Positions 32,147 to 41,388 of a DNA stretch of 64,000 bases are shown one piece after another. This stretch comes from Blautia sp. AF19-10LB. GTDB taxonomy: Bacteria > Bacillota > Clostridia > Lachnospirales > Lachnospiraceae. A program made the position numbers and the translations under genes. The stretch's first letter is position 1, and each line of letters opens with the position of its first letter. The notes below the pieces were generated by a model, which was not told where the DNA came from, did no database searches, and saw only the letters and a program-made list of their open reading frames with translations. Where the stretch lies: positions 1 through 64,000 of the forward strand of contig NZ_QTWS01000019.1 in NCBI RefSeq assembly GCF_003461245.1. The letters run 5' to 3'.

Positions 32147-33526
32147 ATGAATGGAGTAACAATATTATTTGTATATGCAGTTATCATGATCCTGGCAACA
32201 GTGATCCTGACAAAGAAAGAAAAAAATGTGGAACGCTTCTGTGTTGGAAGTCGTTCTGAAAACTGGCTGATGTCGGCTCTCAGCATTGCGGCAACGTGGA
32301 TCTGGGCTCCGGCATTATTTGTATCAACTGAGAAAGCATATTCTACCGGCTGGGTTGGCCTGTTCTGGTTTCTGGTTCCGAATGCCCTTTGTCTGGTGAT
32401 ATTCATTCCCTTTGCAAAGAAAATCCGGAAGGAAATGCCAGAGGGAATGACACTGTCTGGTTACATGAAAGAAAAATACAAATCCGATGGAGTGAAAAGG
32501 GTTTACCTGTTTCAACTGATCGGACTGTCTGTTCTATCAACAGGAGTTCAGCTTCTTGCGGGAAGCCAGATTCTTAGTGCAGTAACAGGAATTTCGTTTA
32601 AAACCATGACTATTCTGCTCGCTTGTATAGCAATTTCCTATTCTCTGTTCTCTGGAATCAAAGCATCTATGCTTACAGATGCTATTCAAATGGTATTCAT
32701 GCTTGTTGCATGTAGCCTATTTGTAATATTCGGAGTAAGAAATACAGGAACACAGGGCATTATACAGGGCCTGAGTGGTATATCAGGAGACTGTACAACG
32801 CTCTTTTCTGGAAAAGGAGTAGAGATTTTCTTAGCCTTTGGGCTTCCGACAACGATAGGACTTTTATCCGGGCCGTTTGGAGATCAGAGCTTCTGGCAGA
32901 GGGCATTTGCAGTAAAAAAAGAGAAGCTGGGAAGAGCGTTTCTTCTTGGAGCAGTTCTTTTTGCGGTGGTTCCACTGTCAATGGGAATTCTTGGATTTAT
33001 GGGAGTCGGTGCAGGATATCAGGCACAGAACCTTGGAATCATCAATTTTGAATTGATCCGCCACTTTTTCCCGTCCTGGGCAGTATTGCCGTTCCTTTTT
33101 ATGATTGTTTCCGGTTTGCTGTCTACAGTGGATAGCAACCTGTGCGCAGTATCTTCGCTTACGACAGATATTGCAGGAGGAAAAGACATCAGGAAGACCA
33201 GAGCTGCAATGGCAGTGCTTCTGATCACTGGCATTCTGATTGCAAATATCCCGGGAATTACAGTGACACATCTGTTTTTGTTCTATGGCACACTGAGGGC
33301 GTCAACATTACTTCCAACAGTCATGACACTGAAAGGGGTAAGACTGAATGCAAAAGGGATTATCACAGGTGTGGTTGCTGCACTGGCTGTAGGGCTTCCT
33401 GTATTCGCCTACGGCAGCGTTTTGAATAGTGGACCATATAAAACACTGGGAAGCTTGCTGACAGTCCTGTTGAGCGGACTTATCGCCTTGGCTGCTTCCG
33501 GAAAGGAGAGACGCTATGCTCGGTAG
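32147..33526 (+). CDS. Sodium:solute symporter family transporter
   Basis: 459 residues with about 12-13 membrane helices of the LeuT-fold SSS family (CVGSRSENWLMSALSIAATWIWAPALF, GMTLSGYMKEKY, GPFGDQSFWQRAFAVKK, SGLLSTVDSNLCAVSSL). It would import a small solute with sodium. The substrate cannot be read from sequence. A full transporter is unusual in a phage structural/accessory zone. Its last 11 bases overlap the start of a PP-loop enzyme gene, so the two are translationally coupled. GAGGAG lies nine bases before the ATG. Confidence 0.85.
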   Translation: MNGVTILFVYAVIMILATVILTKKEKNVERFCVGSRSENWLMSALSIAATWIWAPALFVSTEKAYSTGWVGLFWFLVPNALCLVIFIPFAKKIRKEMPEGMTLSGYMKEKYKSDGVKRVYLFQLIGLSVLSTGVQLLAGSQILSAVTGISFKTMTILLACIAISYSLFSGIKASMLTDAIQMVFMLVACSLFVIFGVRNTGTQGIIQGLSGISGDCTTLFSGKGVEIFLAFGLPTTIGLLSGPFGDQSFWQRAFAVKKEKLGRAFLLGAVLFAVVPLSMGILGFMGVGAGYQAQNLGIINFELIRHFFPSWAVLPFLFMIVSGLLSTVDSNLCAVSSLTTDIAGGKDIRKTRAAMAVLLITGILIANIPGITVTHLFLFYGTLRASTLLPTVMTLKGVRLNAKGIITGVVAALAVGLPVFAYGSVLNSGPYKTLGSLLTVLLSGLIALAASGKERRYAR

Positions 33527-34292
33527 AAAACAATCCGTTCGAAATAATGAAGACTGGAAGAATGCGCTTGATCACATTGAAGAGACGGTGTCAAAGAAAG
33601 AACTGGATTCCCTTGTGAAAAAGACAGTGAAAGACATCAAAGAGAAATGCAAGGGGAAAAAGGCAGCCTATGCATGGAGTGCGGGAAAAGACTCCCTGGT
33701 ACTTGGAGAGATATGCGAGAAAGCCGGCATTGATCAGAGCGTCCTTGTAAGGTGTAATCTGGAATATCCGGCATTTATTGCATGGATAGAGCAGAATAAA
33801 CCTTCTGGCCTTGAGATTATCAATACCGGACAGGATATGGAATGGCTGAAAAAGCATCCGGATATGTTATTTCCGGATAAAAGCAATAAGGCAGCGCAGT
33901 GGTTCCATATCGTACAGCACAGGGGACAGGCACGATATTATAAAGAACATCAGCTGGAAATACTCCTGCTCGGACGCAGAAAGGCAGACGGCAATTATGT
34001 TGGAAAAGATAATATCTACACTAATTCAGCCGGAATCACCAGATACAGCCCTCTTGCAGAGTGGAGGCACGAAGATATCCTTGCATACATTCACTATTAT
34101 GATGTGAAGCTCCCACCCATATATGACTGGGAGAAGGGATATTTATGCGGTACACATCCATGGCCTGCCAGACAGTACATGGAGACAGAACAGCAGGGTT
34201 GGAAAGAAGTTTACGACATTGATAAGACCATAGTTGAAAATGCGGCACAGCATTTCGATGGAGCCAGAGAATTTTTAAAAGCTATCAAATAG
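33516..34292 (+). CDS. PAPS-reductase-family PP-loop protein (first copy)
   Basis: 258 residues. The PP-loop SAGKDSLVLGE (residues about 55-65) is a variant of SGGKDS, followed by LEYPAFIAWIE, LLLGRRKADG and YSPLAEWRHEDILAYI, the standard order of phosphoadenosine-phosphosulfate-reductase-like ATP pyrophosphatases. No FeS cysteines or reductase C-terminal Cys are evident, so sulfate reduction is unlikely; nucleotide activation or DNA/RNA modification is more likely. It is coupled to the transporter upstream. Confidence 0.75.
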   Translation: MLGRKQSVRNNEDWKNALDHIEETVSKKELDSLVKKTVKDIKEKCKGKKAAYAWSAGKDSLVLGEICEKAGIDQSVLVRCNLEYPAFIAWIEQNKPSGLEIINTGQDMEWLKKHPDMLFPDKSNKAAQWFHIVQHRGQARYYKEHQLEILLLGRRKADGNYVGKDNIYTNSAGITRYSPLAEWRHEDILAYIHYYDVKLPPIYDWEKGYLCGTHPWPARQYMETEQQGWKEVYDIDKTIVENAAQHFDGAREFLKAIK

Positions 34293-34337
34293 CCGGTTGC
34301 AGCCGGAAGCCATTGCCCTTCAGAAATGGAGGACAAA

Positions 34338-34991
34338 ATGAAGGTTATTAAAAAGAGACTGGATGATCTTAAACATCCAGAGAAAAATGTCAGAATTCAT
34401 TCTGAACAGCAAATCAGGGAACTGAAACGCTCCCTTGAGAAGTTTGGACAGACCAGAGCCCTTGTTGTGGATGAAAATAATGTGATTCTGATCGGGAACG
34501 GCTTATATGAGGCTATGGTGAGCCTTGGTTATCAGGAGGCATCCGTATATGTAAAAACGGAACTTTCTGAAAATGATAAAAAGAAGCTTATGATAGCCGA
34601 CAATAAGACTTATGCTCTTGGAATTGATAATCTGGATACATTGAATGAGTTTCTTGAGGAATTGCAGGGCGATCTGGACATTCCGGGATACGATGAAGAA
34701 ATATTACAGCAGATGGTCGCGGATGCAGACGAAGTAACTGAGAAAATCTCTGAATATGGAACATTGGACGAATCAGAGATCCAGAAGATAAAGGAAGCCA
34801 ATGAGAAACGGGAGCAGAAAGCGGCAGCAGCGGAAATATCTGACAATAATTCAGAGAACAGTTCGGAAAATCCGAACACTTCAGACAACCAATCGTCGGA
34901 AAGGCAGAATACCACTGAAACAGAACCGGAAATAACAGAAACCCGGAAGTTTGTTATCTGCCCGAACTGCGGTGAAAAGATATGGCTGTAA
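34338..34991 (+). CDS. ParB-like protein with C-terminal Cys pair (first copy)
   Basis: 217 residues from the ATG at 34338 (GGAGG five bases upstream). The ParB/Srx N-terminal domain spans about residues 1-110 (KRLDDLKHPEKNVRIHSEQQI, ALVVDENNVILIGNGLYEAM, IADNKTYALG). A low-complexity Ser/Asn/Glu linker leads to CPNCGEKIWL at the very end, half a zinc ribbon that may need a partner. No centromere-partition context exists. It overlaps the next PP-loop gene by ten bases. Confidence 0.75.
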   Translation: MKVIKKRLDDLKHPEKNVRIHSEQQIRELKRSLEKFGQTRALVVDENNVILIGNGLYEAMVSLGYQEASVYVKTELSENDKKKLMIADNKTYALGIDNLDTLNEFLEELQGDLDIPGYDEEILQQMVADADEVTEKISEYGTLDESEIQKIKEANEKREQKAAAAEISDNNSENSSENPNTSDNQSSERQNTTETEPEITETRKFVICPNCGEKIWL

Positions 34992-36127
34992 AACGTTGTG
35001 AAGCCAATATCGATGTTGTGAAAGCTGCAGAGATCCGGATAAAAAACGTGTTCGGAAACGGGCTACCAGTGTTCTTTTCTTTCAGTGGGGGAAAGGACAG
35101 CTTATGCGTGGCGCAGCTGATGGTCAATCTGGCCAATCGAGGTGAGATTGACATGAAACAACTTACAGTGCAGTTTATAGATGAAGAAGCAATCTTTCCT
35201 TGCATGGAGGATATGACAAAGAAGTGGCGGCGCATCTTTATGATGATGGGAGCAAAGTTTGAATGGTATTGCGTAGAAGTAAAACATTTTAACTGCTTCA
35301 ATGAACTGTCAAATGATGAAACATTTATCTGCTGGGATTCCGCAAAACAAGACGTATGGGTAAGACAGCCGCCTTCCTTTGCGATAAGGAACCATAAACT
35401 GTTACGTCCAAGGATTGATGCTTATCAGGATTTCCTGCCAAGGACAACCGTATCAGGAATTACAATGGTCGGTATCCGTACAGCGGAATCTGTACAGAGG
35501 CTTCAGAATATTGCGTCTATGACAAAAGCAGGAAACAAAATGACTGCAAAGAAGCAGGTATTTCCCATTTATGATTGGACGGACAATGATGTCTGGCTCT
35601 TCCTTCTGAGAAATCATGTAGATATCCCGGAGATATATTTGTTCCTCTGGCAGTCAGGATCCAGTAAAAGGCAGATGCGAGTATCCCAGTTCTTTTCTGT
35701 TGATACAGCAAGAAGCCTTGTGAAGATGAATGAGTATTATCCAGATCTTATGGAACGGATCATCAGAAGAGAACCGAACGCTTATCTGGCTGCCCTGTAT
35801 TGGGACAGCGAGATGTTCGGCAGAAGTTCCAGAAAAAGGAAAGAGGCGGAAGAGGGACAGGAGCAGAGAGATTATCGGCAGGAGCTGATACATCTTTTTA
35901 ATCACATGGACGTTTTTTTCGACACTCCGCATAAAAGGCATGTGGCAGAACGATACCGTAATTTCTTTATGGCGGTATCAGCAATAGCTACATCGGCCGA
36001 TTGCAAGCACATATACGAAGGACTGATATCCGGAGATCCCAAAATGAGGGCATTCCGGGCACTGTACCAGAGAGTATATGGACGTTATATCAACGATGCG
36101 AAGAAAGGAGAACATCATGGACAATAA
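34982..36127 (+). CDS. IbrA-like / DUF3440 PP-loop protein (second copy)
   Basis: 381 residues. The PP-loop FSGGKDSLCVAQ (residues about 34-45), FIDEEAIFP, VGIRTAESVQR and FPIYDWTDNDVW match the DUF3440 branch of PAPS reductases, as in IbrA. With the following ParB-like gene it forms an IbrA/IbrB-type pair, known from phages and in E. coli linked to regulation of immunoglobulin-binding proteins; the chemistry is unknown. The C-terminal third is a helical extension. Confidence 0.82.
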   Translation: MAVKRCEANIDVVKAAEIRIKNVFGNGLPVFFSFSGGKDSLCVAQLMVNLANRGEIDMKQLTVQFIDEEAIFPCMEDMTKKWRRIFMMMGAKFEWYCVEVKHFNCFNELSNDETFICWDSAKQDVWVRQPPSFAIRNHKLLRPRIDAYQDFLPRTTVSGITMVGIRTAESVQRLQNIASMTKAGNKMTAKKQVFPIYDWTDNDVWLFLLRNHVDIPEIYLFLWQSGSSKRQMRVSQFFSVDTARSLVKMNEYYPDLMERIIRREPNAYLAALYWDSEMFGRSSRKRKEAEEGQEQRDYRQELIHLFNHMDVFFDTPHKRHVAERYRNFFMAVSAIATSADCKHIYEGLISGDPKMRAFRALYQRVYGRYINDAKKGEHHGQ

Positions 36128-36677
36128 GCTGTCAGCACCATCTAGGACCATGCATTGGGTAGATAGGAATAAGATCAAACCAAATGATTACAACCCGAAC
36201 AAAGTTTCGAGACAAAATCTGGAACTGCTCACACAGTCTATCTTTACAAACGGATGGACGCTGCCAATTGTGGTAAGACCAGACGGTACTATTATTGATG
36301 GATTCCACAGATGGACGGTTGCAGGACCTGACTGGAAGTACGTTCCTCCTTCGGAAGAAGATGATCGCAGGACATTATACGAACGTCTTGAGGGAAAAGT
36401 GCTTGTAGTGATTGTTGCTCATAAAGATAAAGCGAAAAATATTTACGGTACCGTTACCCATAATAGGGCAAGAGGTACCCATTTGCTAGAACCTATGAAG
36501 AAAATCGTTAAAGAACTCATGGACGAAGGCAAAACAGTTGAAGAAATCGGAAAACAGCTTGGAATGAGACCGGAGGAGATCTTCCGATTGTCAGATTTTT
36601 CAAAAGAAGACTTCTTGAAGATGATGACAAAAGGGGTGACGGGCTATTCAAAAGCTGAATTTATTACAAAAATTTAA
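36117..36677 (+). CDS. IbrB-like ParB-domain protein (second copy)
   Basis: 186 residues from the ATG at 36117 (AAGGAG six bases upstream; overlaps the PP-loop gene by 11 bases). Features NDYNPNKVSRQNLELLTQSI, PDGTIIDGFHRW (the GxHR-type nucleotide/partner loop) and THNRARGTHLLEPM, typical of the ParB-like partner of DUF3440 proteins. A helix-turn-helix-like segment (TVEEIGKQLGMRPEEIFRL) is near the end. Confidence 0.82.
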   Translation: MDNKLSAPSRTMHWVDRNKIKPNDYNPNKVSRQNLELLTQSIFTNGWTLPIVVRPDGTIIDGFHRWTVAGPDWKYVPPSEEDDRRTLYERLEGKVLVVIVAHKDKAKNIYGTVTHNRARGTHLLEPMKKIVKELMDEGKTVEEIGKQLGMRPEEIFRLSDFSKEDFLKMMTKGVTGYSKAEFITKI

Positions 36678-36680
36678 TAT

Positions 36681-36736
36681 TGTTCTACGACATATAGAAC
36701 AGAAAGCAGGGAGAGGGAGTGCAACCTCTCCCTTTT
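36681..36736 (+). terminator. Inverted repeat and terminator before the terminase genes
   Basis: TGTTCTA (36681-36687) / TAGAACA (36695-36701) form one stem. GGGAGAGG (36709-36716) / CCTCTCCC (36725-36732) plus TTTT form a terminator. Together they separate the PP-loop/ParB cassette from the packaging genes. The first palindrome could also be a protein site for packaging or late control. Confidence 0.65.
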
Positions 36737-36776
36737 GCATATGCCGAAATAAGATGATGGAGGGGAGGGGTGTCCA

Positions 36777-37577
36777 TTGGCAAGGGCAAGAAGTCCCAAC
36801 AGCATTGAAGCTGAGGAAATGTATAAGAACGGGATGAAACTTGTTGACATTGCCAAGAAGTTGGACGTCCCGGCCAGCACAGTTCGGCGGTGGAAATCAA
36901 CACAGAATTGGGACGGAAAGACAAAAGGAAAGAAAAACGAACGTTCGCAAAAGAAAAAAACGAACGCTCGCCATAAAGGTGGACAGCCTGGAAACAGAAA
37001 TGCAGTTGGAAATAAGGGCGGTCCACTGAAACCGGGAGATAAGATTGCAGAGAAACACGGAGCATATTCCTCTGTATATTGGGATGTCCTTGATGAGTCT
37101 GAAAAAGATATGATCGAAGATATCCCGATGGATGAAGAAATGCTCCTGATTGAACAGATTCAGCTCTTTGCCGTGAGGGAAAGAAGGATTATGATTGCAA
37201 TCAATAAATACCGGAACATGAAAGGTGAAGTATCCCTGTATGGATTCAACCGAAGCGAAAGCAAAAGGACATTCAAAACAGAAGAGGACAAGCAGCTCTA
37301 CGAAGAACGCATAGAGAAGAAAATATCTGCTGAAGAACGTCTGCCGGGAGATATGTATAACATGCAAACCGCAATGGAAAACAAGGACAATATGATTGCC
37401 AGACTTGAAAAAGAGCTGTCAACTGTACAGTCAAAGAAGACAAAGGCTATTGAAGCACTTGCGAAGCTGAGACTTGAAAAGCAGAAGATAGCCGGAGAAA
37501 GCAAGGGCAATGAGGTTGTTCGTGCATGGGCCGAAGCTGTGGTAAAAGCAAGGGAAGGAGAGAACAAAGATGGATGA
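36777..37577 (+). CDS. Terminase small subunit
   Basis: 266 residues, start TTG with AGGGG six bases upstream. The N-terminal helix-turn-helix (YKNGMKLVDIAKKLDVPASTVRRWK) recognises packaging DNA. Then a Lys-rich GGQPGNRNAVGNKGG motif common in PBSX-type small terminases, followed by a long helical region ending in coiled coil. It overlaps the large subunit by eight bases. Confidence 0.82.
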   Translation: MARARSPNSIEAEEMYKNGMKLVDIAKKLDVPASTVRRWKSTQNWDGKTKGKKNERSQKKKTNARHKGGQPGNRNAVGNKGGPLKPGDKIAEKHGAYSSVYWDVLDESEKDMIEDIPMDEEMLLIEQIQLFAVRERRIMIAINKYRNMKGEVSLYGFNRSESKRTFKTEEDKQLYEERIEKKISAEERLPGDMYNMQTAMENKDNMIARLEKELSTVQSKKTKAIEALAKLRLEKQKIAGESKGNEVVRAWAEAVVKAREGENKDG

Positions 37578-39036
37578 TATTCAGTTCTCTGAATTCCTTG
37601 ATGAAAGCATACCGCTGTGGCGAAATGATCCGGTTATGTTCTTCCGGGAGGTGCTCAACTTTGAACCTGATGAATGGCAGGCAGAAGCTGCAAGAGATTT
37701 GGCGGCAAACCCGAAGGTCAGTATTAAATCTGGACAGGGTGTAGGAAAGACTGGTCTTGAGGCAGCAGTATTTCTTTGGTTCATAACCTGTTTCCCATAT
37801 CCAAGAATCGTTGCGACAGCACCAACCAAACAGCAGTTGCACGATGTCCTCTGGTCTGAGATTTCTAAGTGGATGAGCAAGTCTGAGTTGCTCTCTATGC
37901 TTCTGAAATGGACAAAGACCTATGTTTATATGGTTGGCAATGAAAAGCGTTGGTTTGGTGTTGCTAGGACTGCTACAAAGCCAGAGAATATGCAAGGCTT
38001 CCATGAAGATAATATGCTTTTTATCGTTGATGAAGCTTCCGGTGTTGCGGATCCGATCATGGAGGCTATCCTTGGTACCTTATCCGGATCAAATAATAAA
38101 CTTCTTCTGTGTGGAAACCCAACACGAACATCTGGAACATTCTATGATTCGCATACCAGAGACAGGGCACTGTATAAATGCCACACTGTATCATCTGCAG
38201 ACAGCAGTAGAACAAACAAAGAAAATATTGATTCGCTCATAAGGAAGTATGGATGGGATTCAAACGTAGTCCGTGTCCGTGTCCGTGGAGAATTTCCGAA
38301 TCAGGAAGATGATGTATTTATTCCGTTAAGCCTGATCGAGCAGTGCAGCAGTAAATTGCTAGAACTTGATGATTCAGTTGGGATGCAGTTTGTATCACTG
38401 GGGGTAGATGTGGCCCGTTTCGGAGATGATGAAACGATCATATATCGTAATTATCATGGTCATTGCAAAATAGTCCGAAACAGGCGAGGACAGAACCTGA
38501 TGGCCACTGTAGGTGACATCGTAAAGGAATTCAAAAAGATATACAGGGAGTATTCAAAGTATGAAGGCAAGGTGTATGTACAGATTGATGACACCGGTCT
38601 TGGTGGAGGTGTTACTGACCGTCTGAAGGAAGTTCGGAAAGAACAGAAGCTGTATAAGATGCAGATTATTCCGATAAATGCAGCAGAAAAGATTGAGACC
38701 GATACGGCAGCAGGTAAAGATGCAGCTGAAAAGTACAATAACCTGACCACCGCCATGTGGGCTAGCATGCGAGATCTTCTGGATAACAAGCAAATTGTAA
38801 TTGAAGACGATGACCAGACGATCGGCCAGCTTTCCTCCAGAAAATATACAATGACGAGTAACGGAAAGCTTGAAATCGAATCAAAAAAAGAAATGAAGAA
38901 AAGGGGGCTGGATTCCCCCGACCGAGCAGATGCTCTTGCTTTGGCATTGTATCTCGGAAAGATCAAGAAACACACAGGCACAGCACCTGGAGACAAAGAA
39001 TTACAGGAGCTGACCAAAGACAATTACTGGGGCTGA
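37570..39036 (+). CDS. Terminase large subunit
   Basis: 488 residues. ATPase motor: Walker A KSGQGVGKT (residues 53-61), Walker B MLFIVDEAS near 148, coupling motif around LLCGNPTRTSGTF. Nuclease: GVDVARFGDDET, QIDDTGLGGGV and DSPDRADALALAL supply the three acidic metal-binding sites. It pumps DNA into the prohead and cuts it. Confidence 0.93.
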   Translation: MDDIQFSEFLDESIPLWRNDPVMFFREVLNFEPDEWQAEAARDLAANPKVSIKSGQGVGKTGLEAAVFLWFITCFPYPRIVATAPTKQQLHDVLWSEISKWMSKSELLSMLLKWTKTYVYMVGNEKRWFGVARTATKPENMQGFHEDNMLFIVDEASGVADPIMEAILGTLSGSNNKLLLCGNPTRTSGTFYDSHTRDRALYKCHTVSSADSSRTNKENIDSLIRKYGWDSNVVRVRVRGEFPNQEDDVFIPLSLIEQCSSKLLELDDSVGMQFVSLGVDVARFGDDETIIYRNYHGHCKIVRNRRGQNLMATVGDIVKEFKKIYREYSKYEGKVYVQIDDTGLGGGVTDRLKEVRKEQKLYKMQIIPINAAEKIETDTAAGKDAAEKYNNLTTAMWASMRDLLDNKQIVIEDDDQTIGQLSSRKYTMTSNGKLEIESKKEMKKRGLDSPDRADALALALYLGKIKKHTGTAPGDKELQELTKDNYWG

Positions 39037-39062
39037 TATAGCCGGAAAGAGGGGTGATGAAG

Positions 39063-40439
39063 ATGAAAGAGTATGGACGGATTGGACAGAAACGATGGGA
39101 AGGACAGTTTTATGAGGAATTTCTTCCGGAACTGTCTGGAATGCGTGGGATAAAGGTATTTAAAGAAATGAAAGAGAATGACGATACCGTTGGAGCCATT
39201 CTTTTTGCAATTAAGATGATGATCCGGCAGGTTGAGTGGCATGTAGAGCCGGGAGGTGACAGTGCCAAAGACAAAGAAGCTGCAGAGTTTGTTGAAAGCT
39301 GTATGGGCGACATGCAGGCCACATGGACAGATACCATTTCGGAAATCCTGTCATTCCTACCTTACGGTTGGAGTTTCCATGAGATTGTATATAAGCGCCG
39401 AATGGGTAAAACAAAGAACCGAAGATCATCAAGCAAATACTCTGATGGATTGATAGGCTGGCAGAAACTTCCTCCGAGAGCACAGGATACCTTGTATCGC
39501 TGGGAATATGATGATAGTGACAATCTGATTGGAATGACACAGCAACCGCCTCCGGATTATGGACTGTTTACTATACCGATGAGTAAAGCAATGCTATTCC
39601 GAACGGAGAGCGTAAAAGACAATCCGGAAGGTCGGAGTATTTTAAGAAACGCATATCGCTCCTGGTATTTTAAACGGAGAATCCAGGAAATTGAAGCTAT
39701 CGGAATTGAGCGAGATCTTGCAGGTCTGCCAGTTATTCATGCTCCTGAAGATTTGGAAATATGGGATAGTCACGATCCTGACATGGTTAAAATTAATGGA
39801 GCACTTATTGCCATGGTAAAGAACCTTCGCAGAAATGAATCTGAAGGGCTTGTTCTTCCGCATGGATACGAAGCGGAACTTCTGAGCACCGGAGGCACAA
39901 GACAATTTGACACCAATGCAATCATAAACAGATACGATACGAAGATTGCCCAGACAGTCCTTGCAGATTTTATTATGTTGGGACATGAAAAGACGGGAAG
40001 CTTCGCACTAAGCTCTGACAAGACAGAATTGTTTTCTGTTGCGCTCGGAGCTTTTTTAGATGTTATTTGCGAGACGTTCAATAACCAGGGCATTCCTTCG
40101 TTGATAGACATCAATGGTTCCCATTTCGATGGGATTGAGGACTATCCTACACTCGCCCATGGAGATGTGGACAAACGGGATATCACGAAACTGTCAACAT
40201 TCCTGAAGGATATGGTTGGCACGGGAATCTTGATACCTGATGAAGAATTGGAAGATTATGTCAGGGAGGCAGCAAACCTGCCGGAAAGAACGGAAGTTCC
40301 AGATTCCAGAGAGAAAGATGAACGGCGAGAAGCACAGCGCAGAGCACCAGAAAAGACAGCAAACGAACCTGATGAACCAGAGGTGGATCCGGAAGAGAAT
40401 CAAGATGCTGAGGAAGCCAAGAAAAGGTTAGGCAGGTGA
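39063..40439 (+). CDS. Portal protein (Mu gp29 / DUF935 type)
   Basis: About 458 residues; the start at ATG 39063 is the best spaced to AGGGG (GTG 39054 and ATG 39057 are alternatives). FKEMKENDDTVGAILFAIKMMIRQVEWHVEPG, PYGWSFHEIVYK and LGHEKTGSFALSSDK are typical of the Mu-like portal family. It forms the ring through which DNA passes. The C-terminal tail is acidic. Confidence 0.85.
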   Translation: MKEYGRIGQKRWEGQFYEEFLPELSGMRGIKVFKEMKENDDTVGAILFAIKMMIRQVEWHVEPGGDSAKDKEAAEFVESCMGDMQATWTDTISEILSFLPYGWSFHEIVYKRRMGKTKNRRSSSKYSDGLIGWQKLPPRAQDTLYRWEYDDSDNLIGMTQQPPPDYGLFTIPMSKAMLFRTESVKDNPEGRSILRNAYRSWYFKRRIQEIEAIGIERDLAGLPVIHAPEDLEIWDSHDPDMVKINGALIAMVKNLRRNESEGLVLPHGYEAELLSTGGTRQFDTNAIINRYDTKIAQTVLADFIMLGHEKTGSFALSSDKTELFSVALGAFLDVICETFNNQGIPSLIDINGSHFDGIEDYPTLAHGDVDKRDITKLSTFLKDMVGTGILIPDEELEDYVREAANLPERTEVPDSREKDERREAQRRAPEKTANEPDEPEVDPEENQDAEEAKKRLGR

Positions 40440-40443
40440 TTTG

Positions 40444-41388
40444 ATGATGCGAAAAATACGGCCACGATCAAGGGCCGTTAAAAAAAGCGAAGAATCACAG
40501 AGAGTACTGGATGCACTTGACGCCTATCTCGAGGGGAATATTGATGAACCAGTAAGATGGCTTGTTCGATTCTGGCAGGATCAGGCAGCAGTCATGCTGT
40601 ACAGAGAACTGCGAGAACTCGTAATAGGAGAAACAGATCCGGAAAGCCTTTTTGATATATGGTTCCAGGATTATTCGAAGATGCTGTCAGAAAAAATGAC
40701 ACCTGTATGGGAACAGGCGTTTCTTGAAGGGTGGAAAAACAATTCTCTCTTTTGTGGAGCAGAAGATGTAATAAGCTCTGAGAGCTGGGTTCGAAGCTGG
40801 ATTGTTGATCATACGGGAGATTTGATAACAAATTGTTGTAATGAGCAGGTGAGCGCAATTCGGTATCTGATCGCTGAAGCTGAATCTCTTAATATGAGCA
40901 GTGCTGAAACGGCAAGATATATCCGGCCAACAATAGGACTGACAGAGAGACAGACTGCGGCGAATCTCAAATATTACAATTCCATCAAGGAAAGGCTGAC
41001 AACGGATCATCCGAGAATGAAACCTGAGTCAATTGAGCGGAAAGCGAGGGAGGCTGCTTCAAAATATGCAGAAAGACAGCAGCGGTATAGGGCAGAGACT
41101 ATAGCCAGATCGGAAATAGCACAAGCCTATAACCATGGCGCAGATGCTTTTGTGAGGGAAGCGGTAACTGCAGGGAACCTTCCGGAGATGGAAAAAGAGT
41201 GGTCAACAGCTTTGGACGGCCATGTGTGTGCATCATGTGCAGCTCTTGAAGGCACTAAGATAGGAATGGATGATGAATTTAAAACGGTATCCGGAAGGAG
41301 AGAGATTACAACGTCTATTCCACCATTACACCCGCGCTGTAAATGCGCGGTGAAGTATGTGAGGGTGAAAAATGAAAACATTCAATGA
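40444..41388 (+). CDS. Head morphogenesis protein (SPP1 gp7 / Mu F type)
   Basis: About 314 residues from ATG 40444 (AGGTGA upstream). The C-terminal domain IARSEIAQAYNHGADAF, EWSTALDGHVCASCAALEG and IPPLHPRCKCAVKYV is the conserved minor head protein core with probable Zn-binding Cys/His. Follows the portal as in related phages and overlaps the protease gene by 17 bases. Confidence 0.85.
   Translation: MMRKIRPRSRAVKKSEESQRVLDALDAYLEGNIDEPVRWLVRFWQDQAAVMLYRELRELVIGETDPESLFDIWFQDYSKMLSEKMTPVWEQAFLEGWKNNSLFCGAEDVISSESWVRSWIVDHTGDLITNCCNEQVSAIRYLIAEAESLNMSSAETARYIRPTIGLTERQTAANLKYYNSIKERLTTDHPRMKPESIERKAREAASKYAERQQRYRAETIARSEIAQAYNHGADAFVREAVTAGNLPEMEKEWSTALDGHVCASCAALEGTKIGMDDEFKTVSGRREITTSIPPLHPRCKCAVKYVRVKNENIQ

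Noticed and set aside
33516..36677. Dnd-type phosphorothioation island
   Set aside because: A PP-loop and ParB-like pair recalls DndC/DndB, but DndA, DndD and DndE partners are absent and the second PP-loop gene fits DUF3440 better.
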